A stretch of 64,000 nucleotides of DNA from Mycolicibacillus parakoreensis (GCF_022370835.2 NZ_CP092365.1:310001-374000), one strand, 5' to 3'; shown: positions 1 to 8,510, counted from the stretch's first letter. A program made the numbers and translations. The notes: generated by a model from the sequence alone, not told the origin.

Positions 1-1341
1 CCGGCCGTCGGGATCGTAGGCCTTCTTCACCGTGCGGTAGTTCTCGCCGCCGTAGAGATCCTCGAATTGCTCACGGGGATAGTAGGAATCGGAGTACAAC
101 GACTTGTGTCCACCCAACTCGCCCACCTTCTGCTCGATCCTGCGATTGGTCGCGCCGTCGGTGTCGCCCACCGGCACCGACGACCAGAAGCCGACGTTGA
201 CGTAGCTGCGCCCCGGCTGCAGCGGATACAGCGGCCACCCGCTGTGATCGCGCAACCGCAGCGGACACAGCCACAGCGGGGCGATGGGCACCGTGGACAG
301 AAACCAGGACACAAACGCCGTGGTCTGCTCGATCGGCACCTCGATGTCTTGTACCACCCGCTCGCGGGCCGGGCGGCGGCGGAGTCTCTCGATCCGGTCG
401 GCGATGTGGAACCGCTGGTCGTAGCCGATCAGTTTCCCGTAGACGCTGCTGCGCCGCCAGCGTTTCGGCCACCAGCGCCGCAGCCGCGGGTGCTGGGCGC
501 CGAACGCCCGCGAACACCAGAACCAGTCGGTGTCCCAGCGCCACAGGTAGTCGTGGATCGTGAGCCGGTCGTCCAGGACGCCGTCGTCGTGCCGCATCGA
601 GCGGTAATAGATCTGCTGGCCGGTGTAGTCGCTGACCGGTCCCGGAGTGGTGGTCTGCACCCCGACGCACAGATAGCTCTCCTCGGCGTCGAACACCACT
701 CCGTCGAGATAATCGACCCGCTGCCCGTGGAACCCCCCGGTGTCCAGGATGCGGTCCAGCGTCGCGACCAGCTCGTCGAGTGTGTGAAAACGGAGGTGGT
801 GCAACGCCACAAACGGGGCGACCGGTTCCAGTTCGATGCGCAGCCGGGTGGCGTAACCCAAGGTGCCGTAGGAGTTCGGGAAGGCGCGGAAGAGGTCGCG
901 GTGACGATCGCGGCTGACGGTGAGCACCTCCCCGGCGCCGGTGAGGACGTCCATCTCCAGCACCGATTCATGCGGCAGGCCGTTGCGGAACGACGCCGAC
1001 TCGATGCCCAGCCCGCTGACCGCGCCGCCGAGCGTGATCGTCTTCAGCTGCGGCACCACCAGGGGGGTCAGTCCGTAGGGCAGGGTGGCGGCCACCAGAT
1101 CCTCGTAGGTGCACATCCCGGCCACGTCGGCGGTGCGGGTCTCGGGGTCCACCGCGAGCACCTCGGTCAACCCCGAGGTGTCCAACCCGGAGCCGCGGTG
1201 CGCGGTACGCGCCCGAAACAGGTTGGAGGTGGGTTTGGCCAGCCGCACCGGGGCGTCCGCCGGGATCGCCCGGTAGCTGTCCAGCAGACGCTGCACACCG
1301 TCCGCGTGCCGGTCTGCGCGCTTTGCCGCCGAATGCCCCAC
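1..1341 (-). CDS. FAD-binding oxidase, Rv3719-like (3' end outside window)
   Basis: The frame reads continuously from the GTG codons at 1344 and 1341 to the window edge, so the C-terminus is missing. The protein carries an FAD-linked oxidase (PCMH-type) domain: an N-terminal substrate-independent FAD fold, then LKTITLGGAVSGLGIESASF, typical of this superfamily, and an aromatic- and arginine-rich C-terminal half (WWPKRWRRSS). It resembles M. tuberculosis Rv3719 and DHCR24-like sterol reductases, so a flavin-dependent redox role is likely, but the substrate cannot be read from sequence. A -10 box TAGCGT (minus strand, 1354-1349) lies 7 nt before the second GTG, which favours a leaderless start at 1341. 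It diverges from the SRPBCC gene at 1438. Confidence 0.88.
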   Translation of the reverse strand, partial: MGHSAAKRADRHADGVQRLLDSYRAIPADAPVRLAKPTSNLFRARTAHRGSGLDTSGLTEVLAVDPETRTADVAGMCTYEDLVAATLPYGLTPLVVPQLKTITLGGAVSGLGIESASFRNGLPHESVLEMDVLTGAGEVLTVSRDRHRDLFRAFPNSYGTLGYATRLRIELEPVAPFVALHHLRFHTLDELVATLDRILDTGGFHGQRVDYLDGVVFDAEESYLCVGVQTTTPGPVSDYTGQQIYYRSMRHDDGVLDDRLTIHDYLWRWDTDWFWCSRAFGAQHPRLRRWWPKRWRRSSVYGKLIGYDQRFHIADRIERLRRRPARERVVQDIEVPIEQTTAFVSWFLSTVPIAPLWLCPLRLRDHSGWPLYPLQPGRSYVNVGFWSSVPVGDTDGATNRRIEQKVGELGGHKSLYSDSYYPREQFEDLYGGENYRTVKKAYDPDGR

Positions 1342-1437
1342 CACATATACGCTAGCGGCGGACCGCGGCCGGCGCACGGCGGTCGCGGCGCAGTGCGATC
1401 GCGACAGTGTTTCCCCGACAGCGAGGAGTGCCACCCG

Positions 1438-1881
1438 ATGGGACAGGTCAGGGCCGCCAACACCGAGTTGATCAACGCCGAGGTGGCGCCGGTGCTCGCG
1501 GCGATCGGTGACTATGACACGGTGCGCCCGGCGATTCTGCCGTCCGCCTACAGCGACTACCGGGTGCTGGAGGGCGGCCAGGGGCAGGGCACGGTGGCGG
1601 CCTGGCGGTTGCAGGCCACCAAATCGCGGGTGCGTGACGTGCAGGTGGCCGTCGACGTCGCCGGTCACGCCGTGATCGAGAAGGACGCCCACTCCTCGAT
1701 GGTGACCAACTGGACCGTCGCCCCGGCCGGGCCGGGCTGCAGCGTGACCGTCACCACCACGTGGACCGGCGCCGGTGGGGTCAAGGGGGTCTTCGAGCGG
1801 ATCTTCGCCCCGCTGGGGCTCAAACGCATCCAGGGCGAGGTGCTGGCCAACCTGAAACGCCACGCCGAGGCCGGCGGGTAA
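1438..1881 (+). CDS. SRPBCC (polyketide cyclase/START-like) protein, Rv3718c-like
   Basis: A 147-residue single-domain protein. It has the SRPBCC pattern: N-terminal helix with a conserved acidic stretch, a central beta-sheet (YRVLEGGQGQGTVAAWRL) and a long C-terminal helix ending LANLKRHAEAGG. Such proteins bind hydrophobic ligands in a cavity; no catalytic residues are diagnostic, so the ligand is unknown. A GAGGAG ribosome-binding site at 1423-1428 precedes the ATG. It is divergent from the FAD oxidase and convergent with the amidase gene that follows. Confidence 0.85.
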   Translation: MGQVRAANTELINAEVAPVLAAIGDYDTVRPAILPSAYSDYRVLEGGQGQGTVAAWRLQATKSRVRDVQVAVDVAGHAVIEKDAHSSMVTNWTVAPAGPGCSVTVTTTWTGAGGVKGVFERIFAPLGLKRIQGEVLANLKRHAEAGG

Positions 1882-1901
1882 CCGGGCGCACCGGGTCGCG
1901 C

Positions 1902-2657
1902 TCAGCGCTGGCTGCCGAGGAAGGCCAGGATGCCGCGGGTGACCGCCTGAGCGTACTTCTGCCGGCCGGTGTCGGACTTCATCAACGCCACGTCGGCCGG
2001 GTTTTTCATGTTGCCCAACTCGACGAGCACCGACGGGTACTGCGCCAGGTTCAGCCCGGCGATGTCGTCGCGGCCCTTGAGCCCGTCCTGGCCGATGTAG
2101 TTGGCCGGCGGGATCCCGGAGCTGGCCAGGCTGTCGCGCATGACCTTGGCGAACTGGACCGACGGGCCCGACTGCGCCTGGTTGAGCGGCGGAGCGGAGT
2201 AGTTGACGTGGAAGCCGCGCCCGGTGGCCGGGCCGCCGTCGGCGTGGATCGACACGATCGCGTTGGGGCGCAGGTTGTTGGCCATCGCGGCGCGGGCGTC
2301 CACACAGGGACCGAGCGCGTTGTCGTTTCCGCGCGACATCGCGGTGCGCACCCCCTGCTGGGTGAGCAGCTGGCGGATCAGCAGGGTGGTCTCCCAGGTG
2401 AACGTGTGCTCGGGGTAGCCGTCGTCGGTGGTGGTGCCGCTGGCCTGGCAGTCCTTGGTGCCGCCGCGGCCGGTGGGCACCTGCTTGCTGATCGAGTCGT
2501 CGTTGGCGCCGTTGTGGCCCGGGTCGAGGAAGACGATCTTGCCGGCGACGTTGCTGCCCGGGGCCGCCGGCGCCGGGGACGGCGACAGCAGGGCGGCCAC
2601 GACGACCCATCCGGCGGTGATCGCCATCCCGACACGCGAGCACTTTGGTAGAGGCAC
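1902..2657 (-). CDS. ami1: Zn-dependent N-acetylmuramoyl-L-alanine amidase (Ami1, Rv3717-like)
   Basis: A 251-residue exported Amidase_3 enzyme that cleaves the lactyl-amide bond between muramic acid and L-Ala in peptidoglycan. An N-terminal hydrophobic segment ending SPAPAA (about residues 11-32) is a signal peptide. Zinc ligands H48 (DPGHNG), E83 (YPEH) and H138 (SIHADGG), the catalytic E213 (VELGN) and the C70-C118 disulfide pair all fall at a constant 13-residue offset from Rv3717 numbering. Like Rv3717 it is a bare catalytic domain without a cell-wall-binding module. A -10 box TACCGT lies 6 nt before the GTG at 2657, suggesting a leaderless mRNA. Confidence 0.95.
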   Translation of the reverse strand: MPLPKCSRVGMAITAGWVVVAALLSPSPAPAAPGSNVAGKIVFLDPGHNGANDDSISKQVPTGRGGTKDCQASGTTTDDGYPEHTFTWETTLLIRQLLTQQGVRTAMSRGNDNALGPCVDARAAMANNLRPNAIVSIHADGGPATGRGFHVNYSAPPLNQAQSGPSVQFAKVMRDSLASSGIPPANYIGQDGLKGRDDIAGLNLAQYPSVLVELGNMKNPADVALMKSDTGRQKYAQAVTRGILAFLGSQR

Positions 2658-2680
2658 GCCGCCACGGTAGCCCGCCGGCG

Positions 2681-2711
2681 ACTAGGCTGGGCATCTCGAA
2701 ACGGCCGAGAT
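2681..2711 (+). promoter_or_regulatory. Probable promoter of the ybaB-recR unit with inverted repeat
   Basis: TAGGCT at 2683-2688 is a good -10 box with no clear -35. Just downstream, ATCTCG (2693-2698) and CGAGAT (2706-2711) form a 6-bp inverted repeat over the predicted transcription start. This could be a short 5' hairpin or an operator; nothing in the sequence decides between them. Confidence 0.4.
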
Positions 2712-2755
2712 TCCAAGGCGAAACCAAGTCGAGACCACAACGCAAGGGGACTGTC

Positions 2756-3091
2756 ATGCAACCCGAAAGCCAACCCGATATGTCGGCGTTGCTCGCCCAG
2801 GCGCAGCAGATGCAGCAGCAGCTGATGGCCGCGCAGCAGCAGCTGGCCAACACCGAGCTCCGCGGTCAGGCCGGCGGTGGGCTGGTGCAGGTCACGGTCA
2901 AGGGCAGCGGCGAGGTCACCGGGGTCCAGATCGACCCCAAGGTGGTCGACCCCGACGACATCGACACCCTGCAGGATCTGATCGTCGGTGCGTTGGCCGA
3001 CGCGTCGGCGCAGGTGACGACGATGGCGCAGGAGCGTCTGGGCCCGCTGGCCGGCGGGATGGGCGACGCACTGGGCATGCCGCCGGCCTGA
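2756..3091 (+). CDS. YbaB/EbfC family nucleoid-associated protein (Rv3716c-like)
   Basis: A 111-residue member of the YbaB/EbfC DNA-binding family. The N-terminal helix is a Gln-rich coiled coil (about residues 10-34, [20 protein letters not shown]), followed by the conserved core [20 protein letters not shown] and [17 protein letters not shown]. The dimer forms a tweezer-like DNA-binding structure. AAGGGG at 2743-2748 precedes the ATG at 2756. It sits 23 bp upstream of recR, the arrangement found throughout bacteria, so the two are presumably cotranscribed. Confidence 0.94.
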   Translation: MQPESQPDMSALLAQAQQMQQQLMAAQQQLANTELRGQAGGGLVQVTVKGSGEVTGVQIDPKVVDPDDIDTLQDLIVGALADASAQVTTMAQERLGPLAGGMGDALGMPPA

Positions 3092-3114
3092 CGCTGACCC
3101 GAAGCTGACACGCC

Positions 3115-3726
3115 ATGTTTGAGGGGCCGGTTCAGGACCTGATCGACGAGCTCGGCAAGCTGCCCGGAATCGGACCCAAAGGTGCGCAGCGCATTGCCTT
3201 CCACCTGCTCGGTGTCGAGCCGCCGGAGATCGACCGGCTCACCGCGGCGCTGACCAGGGTGCGCGACGGGGTGCAGTTCTGTGAGGTCTGCGGCAACGTC
3301 GCCGAACACGAGCGGTGCCGCATCTGCGCGGATCCGCGCCGCGACGGCACCCAGGTCTGTGTGGTCGAAGAGTCCAGGGACGTGCAGGCCATCGAACGCA
3401 CCCGCGAGTTCCGGGGCCGCTACCACGTGCTCGGCGGGGCGTTGGACCCGCTCTCCGGGGTCGGCCCGGAGCAGTTGCGCATCCGGGAGCTGCTCAACCG
3501 GATCGGGGAGCGGGTCGACGGCGTCGACGTCACCGAGGTGATCATCGCCACCGACCCCAACACCGAGGGCGAGGCCACCGCCACCTATCTGGTGCGCATC
3601 CTGCGCGACATCCCCGGGCTGACCGTCACCCGGATCGCCTCGGGGTTGCCGATGGGCGGGGACCTGGAGTTCGCCGACGAGCTCACGCTGGGCCGGGCGT
3701 TCGCCGGGCGCCGCGCCATGGTCTAG
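3115..3726 (+). CDS. recR: Recombination mediator protein RecR
   Basis: 203 residues, normal RecR length. The helix-hairpin-helix ([17 protein letters not shown], residues 16-32) is followed by a C4 zinc finger (C56, C59, C68, C71) and a TOPRIM domain (about 79-174, with VVEES and the [10 protein letters not shown] acidic motif). RecR works with RecO (and RecF) to load RecA at single-strand gaps. The ATG at 3115 lies 23 bp after the stop of the YbaB gene. Confidence 0.97.
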   Translation: MFEGPVQDLIDELGKLPGIGPKGAQRIAFHLLGVEPPEIDRLTAALTRVRDGVQFCEVCGNVAEHERCRICADPRRDGTQVCVVEESRDVQAIERTREFRGRYHVLGGALDPLSGVGPEQLRIRELLNRIGERVDGVDVTEVIIATDPNTEGEATATYLVRILRDIPGLTVTRIASGLPMGGDLEFADELTLGRAFAGRRAMV

Positions 3727-3733
3727 CCGCCGC

Positions 3734-4384
3734 TCACGGTGCGGCGCGGGGCCGGGCGGTGGCGGCGTGGGCCACCGCCGCGGTGCACAGCTCGGCGGTG
3801 GCCGCGGCCACCTCGGCCACCGGCTCCCGCGGATCGGCCAGCCAGTCCTCGATGACGCGGTTGGCCCCGCCGACCACGAACAGCGCGCCGCGGTGCAGCT
3901 CGGCCGGTGCGGGCAGCGCGCCGTCGAGCACGTCGGGGGCGTGGTCGACCACCAGGGCGGTGAGCAGGTCGAGGATGTGGGTGCGGTGCTCGCTGAGCCC
4001 GGGGACACTGGACAGGTCGCTGGTGGTGATGCGGTGGATCTGCGGGTCGGCGGCCAGCAGGTCCAAAAACGCCGTCAGCGCGGAGCGCAGTTTGTCGGTC
4101 AGCGTCCCGGGGTCGCCGACCCCGGCGGCGACCAGCGCGGCGAGCAACTCGTCGCGCACGTCGTCGGAGATCGCGAACAGCAGCGCGTCGCGGTTGGGGA
4201 ACTGTTCGTAGAAGTACCGCGGGATCAGCCCGGCCGCGCTGCACACCCCGCGGACGGTGACCTCGGTGATCCCCGCGCTGCCCCAGATCCGGCGGCCGGC
4301 GGCCAACAGCCGACGGCGCCGGTCGGCGCGGCGGTCGGCCGCGCTGACCCCGCCGTAGTCGCGACCGCCGGATGTGCGCGTCAT
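3734..4384 (-). CDS. TetR-family transcriptional regulator
   Basis: 216 residues. The N-terminal 25-70 region is a TetR helix-turn-helix (VTVRGVCSAAGLIPRYFYEQFPNRDALL); the remainder is an alpha-helical ligand-binding and dimerisation domain with no recognisable specificity. It is divergent from the heme-oxygenase-like gene at 4458 with only 73 bp between starts. A -10 box TAGGCT (4397-4392, minus) lies 7 nt before its ATG, so the mRNA is probably leaderless. It most likely represses its neighbour and itself. Confidence 0.9.
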   Translation of the reverse strand: MTRTSGGRDYGGVSAADRRADRRRRLLAAGRRIWGSAGITEVTVRGVCSAAGLIPRYFYEQFPNRDALLFAISDDVRDELLAALVAAGVGDPGTLTDKLRSALTAFLDLLAADPQIHRITTSDLSSVPGLSEHRTHILDLLTALVVDHAPDVLDGALPAPAELHRGALFVVGGANRVIEDWLADPREPVAEVAAATAELCTAAVAHAATARPRAAP

Positions 4385-4431
4385 TGACAGCAGCCTAACC
4401 GGACCCTAAATTCAGAGCACAGCTGTTATCT
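4384..4431. promoter_or_regulatory. Overlapping divergent promoters with TetR-type operator
   Basis: For the + strand gene, TTGACA (4384-4389) is spaced exactly 17 bp from TAAATT (4407-4412), a near-consensus housekeeping promoter. The TetR gene's -10 TAGGCT (4397-4392, minus) lies inside that spacer. An 18-bp imperfect palindrome, AGAnnACAGCTGTnnTCT, occupies 4414-4431. It covers the start region of the + promoter and the likely -35 zone of the minus promoter, so one bound dimer could block both. Confidence 0.65.
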
Positions 4432-4457
4432 GATTACCGTGTCAAGGAGCACCGGCG

Positions 4458-5672
4458 ATGCCCGCGATCCCCACCCGCCACCCCGACCGGCCGGGACCGG
4501 TGCCCGCACCGGTGCGGCTGCTCGCCGGTGCCCTCGGGGTGGGAGCGCCCACCGCGGCGCAGTGGCAGCGCCTCGGGGCGCGACTGACCGCCGGCGATGA
4601 CCCGATGGCCGCCCTGGTGGAGTCGATGACGGCCGCCGGCGCCGAAACCACCCGGCCGCTGTTCGACCGGATCCTCGTCGACGGGATCGACGCCGTGCCC
4701 GAGGCGCCCGAGCCGTTGCGCCGGTTCTTCGCCGAGTTCGAACCGATCCCGGAGTGGGTGGATCCGGCGAGGATCCGGCGCGGGCAGCGGGCGCTGCGCC
4801 GCTGCGGCGCCGACGGGATGTACATCGCCCGCGACGTGTCGCTGATGGGCGGCTACCAGTTCTCGTCGTTCAACAGGACCCTGATCCGCACCGGAACCCT
4901 GGAGAAGGGCTCCAACAAGCGCTTCGCCGAGACCATGCAGTGGGCGATGGACGTCATCGCCGACGACGGGCTGACCCTGCGCGGCTCCGGCTACCGCGCC
5001 ACCCTGCGGGTGCGGCTGATCCACGAATACGTCCGCCGCTATGTCGCCGGGCTGCCGGACTGGCGTGCCGCGGACTGGGGGCTGCCGGTCAACCAGACCG
5101 ATATGGCAGCCACCCTGGTCGGGGCGCTGGTCGCCCCGCCGGTGGGGGCGCTGGGCCTGGGCGTGGTGCTCAGCCCCCGCGAACTGGACGCGATCGCGCA
5201 CCTGACCCGCTATGTGGGGTGGCTGATGGGGGTCGACGACGAGTGGCTGCCGCGCAGTTTCCGGGAGGCGATCCGGATCCTCTACCACACCCTGGGGGCG
5301 CTGTCGGCGCCCGACGAGTCCTCGCGGCAGTTGGCCGTGCCGATGGCCGACGACCCGCTGGCCTGGCACTACCGCGCGCTGGCCGGGCTGCGCCGCCGGA
5401 TGGCGCGCTCCCAGCACCTCTCGATCGCCAGCGGATTCCTCGGGCCGCGGGCGATGCGGGCGCTGGGGTTGCCGGCGTTCGTGCTGCCCTGGTATCCGCT
5501 GGTGCGCGTCCCGGTCAACCTGGTGCGCAGCGCCGCCGCGTTGGCGCTGCCCGGCGGGATCGAGCGCGCCGCCGCCCGCGGCGGACGCGAACACGACGCG
5601 TTGATGCGCACCATGATGGGCACGCAGGACACCACGATCGGGGCGTCGGCGAAAGTGCTCACCGTCGCCTGA
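4458..5672 (+). CDS. Oxygenase of the mpaB/rubber oxygenase (Lcp, DUF2236) family
   Basis: 404 residues. The family includes heme b-dependent latex-clearing proteins and fungal MpaB oxygenases. Visible signatures are LEKGSNKRFAETMQW (E149, K150, R155, E158, T159) and RLIHEYVRR, where H189 corresponds in pattern to the proximal heme histidine of Lcp. No Tat or Sec signal is evident, unlike secreted Lcp, so it may act inside the cell on a hydrophobic substrate. AAGGAG at 4444-4449 gives the ATG at 4458. It is likely controlled by the divergent TetR gene; the natural substrate is unknown. Confidence 0.85.
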   Translation: MPAIPTRHPDRPGPVPAPVRLLAGALGVGAPTAAQWQRLGARLTAGDDPMAALVESMTAAGAETTRPLFDRILVDGIDAVPEAPEPLRRFFAEFEPIPEWVDPARIRRGQRALRRCGADGMYIARDVSLMGGYQFSSFNRTLIRTGTLEKGSNKRFAETMQWAMDVIADDGLTLRGSGYRATLRVRLIHEYVRRYVAGLPDWRAADWGLPVNQTDMAATLVGALVAPPVGALGLGVVLSPRELDAIAHLTRYVGWLMGVDDEWLPRSFREAIRILYHTLGALSAPDESSRQLAVPMADDPLAWHYRALAGLRRRMARSQHLSIASGFLGPRAMRALGLPAFVLPWYPLVRVPVNLVRSAAALALPGGIERAAARGGREHDALMRTMMGTQDTTIGASAKVLTVA

Positions 5673-5705
5673 GTAGTTCGGGTGGCTGCCCTGCCGGCTC
5701 GCACG

Positions 5706-5888
5706 TCAGGGCAGGGTCGGTGCCGTCCCCGCCGGTGACGACAGATCCGGTGTCGGCATCTCGACCGGCGACGGGAGCGGCTCGGGGGTGTCGACCGGCC
5801 CCAGCGCCGGCAGGGTCAGCAGCGCCGCCACCGCCGCTGCCTGCGTGAGTCGACGCCGGTAAGGGGCTCGCCACCCGGTCCGGTTCAT
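5706..5888 (-). CDS. Small putative secreted proline-rich peptide
   Basis: A 60-residue open frame. It has a basic N-terminus (MNRTGWRAPYRRR), one hydrophobic stretch (LTQAAAVAALLTLPAL) and a Pro/Thr/Ser-rich tail, the look of a small exported or lipid-less envelope peptide. A strong GAGGGAGGGC Shine-Dalgarno tract directly upstream of the ATG supports it as a real gene. I recognise no family. It is convergent with the oxygenase gene and downstream of another membrane protein on the same strand. Confidence 0.5.
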   Translation of the reverse strand: MNRTGWRAPYRRRLTQAAAVAALLTLPALGPVDTPEPLPSPVEMPTPDLSSPAGTAPTLP

Positions 5889-5992
5889 CTGTGCCCTCCC
5901 TCATCGACGCCGGTTGTCCATCCGGTTATCGGCGGGGATGCAGTCGCGTTACCTACCGCGAGGCTACGCCCGGAGCCTGTGACGGGCCCTAC

Positions 5993-6421
5993 TCACGACG
6001 ACGGTGGCGGGCTCAGGGCCGGGACGACGGCGCGACTCCACCCCTCCCGCAGCGCGATACCGAGCCCGATCAGCGCCGCCGCCCCCAGCCAGCCGGGCAT
6101 GGAGGTGATACCCGGGTTGGAGGCGGCGGTTCGCAGCGCCACCAGCACCAGCGCCGCGCCCAGGATCGGCGCGGCCACCGTCGCCGCGCCCAGCCACCGG
6201 CGATCGAGGGTCACCGCGTCGACGATCGCGGCGACCACCGTGACCCCCAGGGCGAGCAGGCCCGCGCCCGCCAGCAGCGTGGCCGCACTGAGCGGGGGAT
6301 CGGCGGGCAGGGCGTCGGCGTAGCGGCGGGGCAGCCCCGAGCCGGCGGCCACCTCGGCGAGGAGTCGGCCCACGACGAACACCCACCAGCCGACGTGGCC
6401 GAGGACTCGCGAGATGTGCAC
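5993..6421 (-). CDS. Small integral membrane protein, unknown function
   Basis: From the GTG at 6421 the product is 142 residues with four hydrophobic segments: VGWWVFVVGRLLAEVAA, SAATLLAGAGLLALGVTVV, LGAATVAAPILGAALVLVAL and GWLGAAALIGLGIAL. The frame is open further upstream, to 6562, but that extension is low-complexity and looks non-coding. No family recognised. It lies beside a decayed insertion sequence, within the accessory stretch between recR and tRNA-Pro. Confidence 0.6.
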   Translation of the reverse strand: MHISRVLGHVGWWVFVVGRLLAEVAAGSGLPRRYADALPADPPLSAATLLAGAGLLALGVTVVAAIVDAVTLDRRWLGAATVAAPILGAALVLVALRTAASNPGITSMPGWLGAAALIGLGIALREGWSRAVVPALSPPPSS

Positions 6422-6645
6422 GGGCCGAATGGTAGCCGTGGTCGCGTCGGCGCGGATCTGGCTCGACGAGATCGACCAGCGAGGTCCCCGGGGTGCAGGG
6501 CACGGGCTAGACGGTATGGAGTGACGCCCGGCTTCCGTCGGGGGTGCGGGCCGGGGCCTCACTCACAAAAACTCGTGGGTTGCCGAGCAGAAGTCCCTGC
6601 CCGGCCTATCCGACATGTGTGCGGGCCCCGGTGTTTACAGAGCGT
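6422..6645. other. Non-coding flank left of IS110 remnant
   Basis: No convincing gene. Base composition drops relative to neighbours in the right-hand part (about 6560-6645), which probably belongs to the insertion sequence. In IS110-group elements such a segment between the element's left end and the transposase start encodes the bridge RNA. No element boundary or target repeat could be identified by eye. Confidence 0.35.
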
Positions 6646-7174
6646 ATGAGTGTAGGGCTTGATGTGCACGCACGATCGGTCGCCGCAGCGGCGATCGATA
6701 GCGTCACAGGAGAGGTGGTTCAGGCGACGTGGACCCCTGACTGCGGGGATGTCCGTGGCTGGCTGGACCTGTTGCGGTGGCCTTTGAGGCCGGCCCGACG
6801 GGGTTCGGGTTGTAAAGGATGCGATCCATCTCGCTCGGCGCTTGCGGCTCGACGAGATCACCTCGGTGGCGATCCCGACGATGGAACAGGAAGCCGCACG
6901 GGATCTGGTCAGAGCCAGGGAAGATTGCCGCGGTGATCTGATGCGGGCCCGTCATCGGCTCTCGAAACTGCTTTTGCGCCATGGCATCGTTTACTACGGC
7001 GGCAAGGCGTGGACCGGTAAGCACGATATCTGGCTGCGGAACGACGCGCTGCGGCGGCTTCGCGCTGGGGCTACGCGGCTGGCCTTCGACGCCGATTGCG
7101 ACGCCGACCTGGCCGTCGCCCGTGAACTGGCCGGATGGTGCTGGTCGCTGGCGGTACTGGACACCAGCCCCTGA
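6646..7174 (+). pseudogene. Decayed IS110-family (DEDD/serine) transposase
   Basis: Three pieces of one transposase in different frames. From the ATG at 6646 the frame reads MSVGLDVHARSVAAAAIDS, the DEDD RuvC-like N-terminus. A frameshift near 6775 leads to VAFEAGPTGFGL (IS110 EAGPTG motif). A deletion of some tens of codons follows, and the sequence resumes as KDAIHLARRLRLDEITSVAI...RHRLSKLLLRHGIVYYGG (about 6815-7174), ending in a stop. The C-terminal transposase domain with the catalytic serine is missing. The element cannot move on its own. Confidence 0.88.
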
Positions 7175-7275
7175 GGGTATAAAAGCGGCTTCGCCAGGAC
7201 CCGGGCGTCGGTGGCGGCGCGTGGAGTCGCGTCGCCAACGACACGCTCGCCGACACCCCTGACCAAGGCGAAGCA

Positions 7276-7310
7276 GAGGCGCCCGCCCGCAACCCGGGGA
7301 CGGGCGCCTC
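7276..7310. terminator. Hairpin between IS110 remnant and LLM gene
   Basis: A perfect 10-bp inverted repeat, GAGGCGCCCG (7276-7285) and CGGGCGCCTC (7301-7310), with a 15-nt loop, lies just 3' of the minus-strand LLM gene's stop and 3' of the transposase remnant. No T-tract follows, as is common for mycobacterial terminators. Confidence 0.5.
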
Positions 7311-7341
7311 ACCATGCCTCTTGACACGAGCGACCTATATA

Positions 7342-8271
7342 TCAGAACGCGGCTGCGAGGTCCCACACCGGGGCGAGCTCGGCCCATTCGGTCTGCAAGG
7401 GCATCAACGCCACGTCGGTCGCACCGGCGTCCAGGTAGGTCTTGAGCCGGCGGGTCAGCGACGGCGCGGTCCCGACCAGGGCGAGTTCAGCGGCCCCGGA
7501 CACGCCTTCGCGCGCGAGAACCTTCTGATAGGAAGGGATCTGGTCGTAGAACGCGAGCCGGTCGGCGACGGCAGCGTGAACGGCGGCGGCGTCGTCGGTG
7601 ACCGCCACCGGCACTATCGCGATGATCCGCGGGTCGGGTCGGCCGGCGTCGGCCGCAGCCCCGGTGATCGTCGGGACGATGAATTCCTCGATCGTGCGCG
7701 GTCCGGCGAGCAGCGGCAGCGTGCCGTCGGCCAGTTCGCCGGTGACCCGAAGGGCGCGGGGCCCCATCGCCGCAACGTAGACCGGGAAGGCGGTCGTGCC
7801 GGGTGGGGCGACCGGCATGACCGGCGAGTCCACGGCGGTGATCTGCGTGCCGTGGAAGTCCACGGTGCGCTCATCGTTGATCGCCCGTAACACGGTGAGG
7901 TGCTCGCGCAGCCGCTGCACGCTGTTGGTCGGTGTGATGCCGAACGCCTGCTGTTCGATGGCGTGCCCGCCCAAGCCCAATCCGAGGCTGAAGTTGCCGT
8001 TGGCGGCGGCCTGGGCCGTGTGGGCGGCCGAGGCGATCAGCAAGGGGTGGCGCGGATTGATCGGCACGACCGACGTCCCCACACCCAAACCCGGAACGGC
8101 CGCGCCGATCACCGCCGCCAGGGCGATCGCGTCACCGTCCAACTGCTGCGCCACCCACACCTGTCCGACCCCGGCGTCATGGGCGCCACGCGCCTTGGTG
8201 ATCGCGTCGTCGACGCGGTTGGCGGGGCTTCGGTCCGCAGGGATCACCACGCTGGCAGCCATGGCGCGCAC
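7342..8271 (-). CDS. LLM-class F420-dependent oxidoreductase
   Basis: 309 residues with the bacterial luciferase-like monooxygenase (TIM-barrel) fold. Typical segments are GVGQVWVAQQ, LGVGTSVVPINPRHPLLIASAAHTAQ and FSLGLGLGG, then the bulge-bordering LREHLTVLRAI. Mycobacterial members mostly use coenzyme F420 for hydride transfer; the substrate is not predictable. The GTG at 8271 is chosen because the frame opens there; the ATG at 8262 is an alternative. It lies between the IS remnant and tRNA-Pro in the accessory block. Confidence 0.88.
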   Translation of the reverse strand: MRAMAASVVIPADRSPANRVDDAITKARGAHDAGVGQVWVAQQLDGDAIALAAVIGAAVPGLGVGTSVVPINPRHPLLIASAAHTAQAAANGNFSLGLGLGGHAIEQQAFGITPTNSVQRLREHLTVLRAINDERTVDFHGTQITAVDSPVMPVAPPGTTAFPVYVAAMGPRALRVTGELADGTLPLLAGPRTIEEFIVPTITGAAADAGRPDPRIIAIVPVAVTDDAAAVHAAVADRLAFYDQIPSYQKVLAREGVSGAAELALVGTAPSLTRRLKTYLDAGATDVALMPLQTEWAELAPVWDLAAAF

Positions 8272-8465
8272 AACCTGATCGTCGGGCGATCCTATTCCCG
8301 GCGCGGTGCAGCACGGTCCGGCGGCGAGGCTGTTCGGCTCCGCTACCGCATCCTCGGGTCAGCGACACTGCGGTGCGGCCACGTCGTCGCGCTAGATGCG
8401 CCACCGACGAGCAGCGACGCCCGAGTTCTGCCCCGACACCCGACCGCACCGCGGCCGACACAACG

Positions 8466-8505
8466 AAACCCGCCCTCACCTGGTTGACCAGGTGAGGGCG
8501 GGTTT
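8466..8505. terminator. Perfect palindromic terminator downstream of tRNA-Pro
   Basis: A 19-bp perfect inverted repeat: 8466-8484 (starting AAACCCGCCC) against 8487-8505 (ending GGGCGGGTTT), separated by TG. The arms start with A-runs and end with T-runs in either direction, so it acts as a strong intrinsic terminator on both strands. It sits 5 nt beyond the 3' end of tRNA-Pro. Confidence 0.88.
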
Positions 8506-8510
8506 CTCTG

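Noticed and set aside
1167..1475. 102-codon minus-strand frame starting inside the SRPBCC gene
   Set aside because: Overlaps two well-supported genes, and the residues show no family pattern.
8272..8465. Possible gene or attachment site between the LLM gene and the tRNA-Pro terminator
   Set aside because: No open frame with a start signal and no copy of the tRNA 3' end was found.
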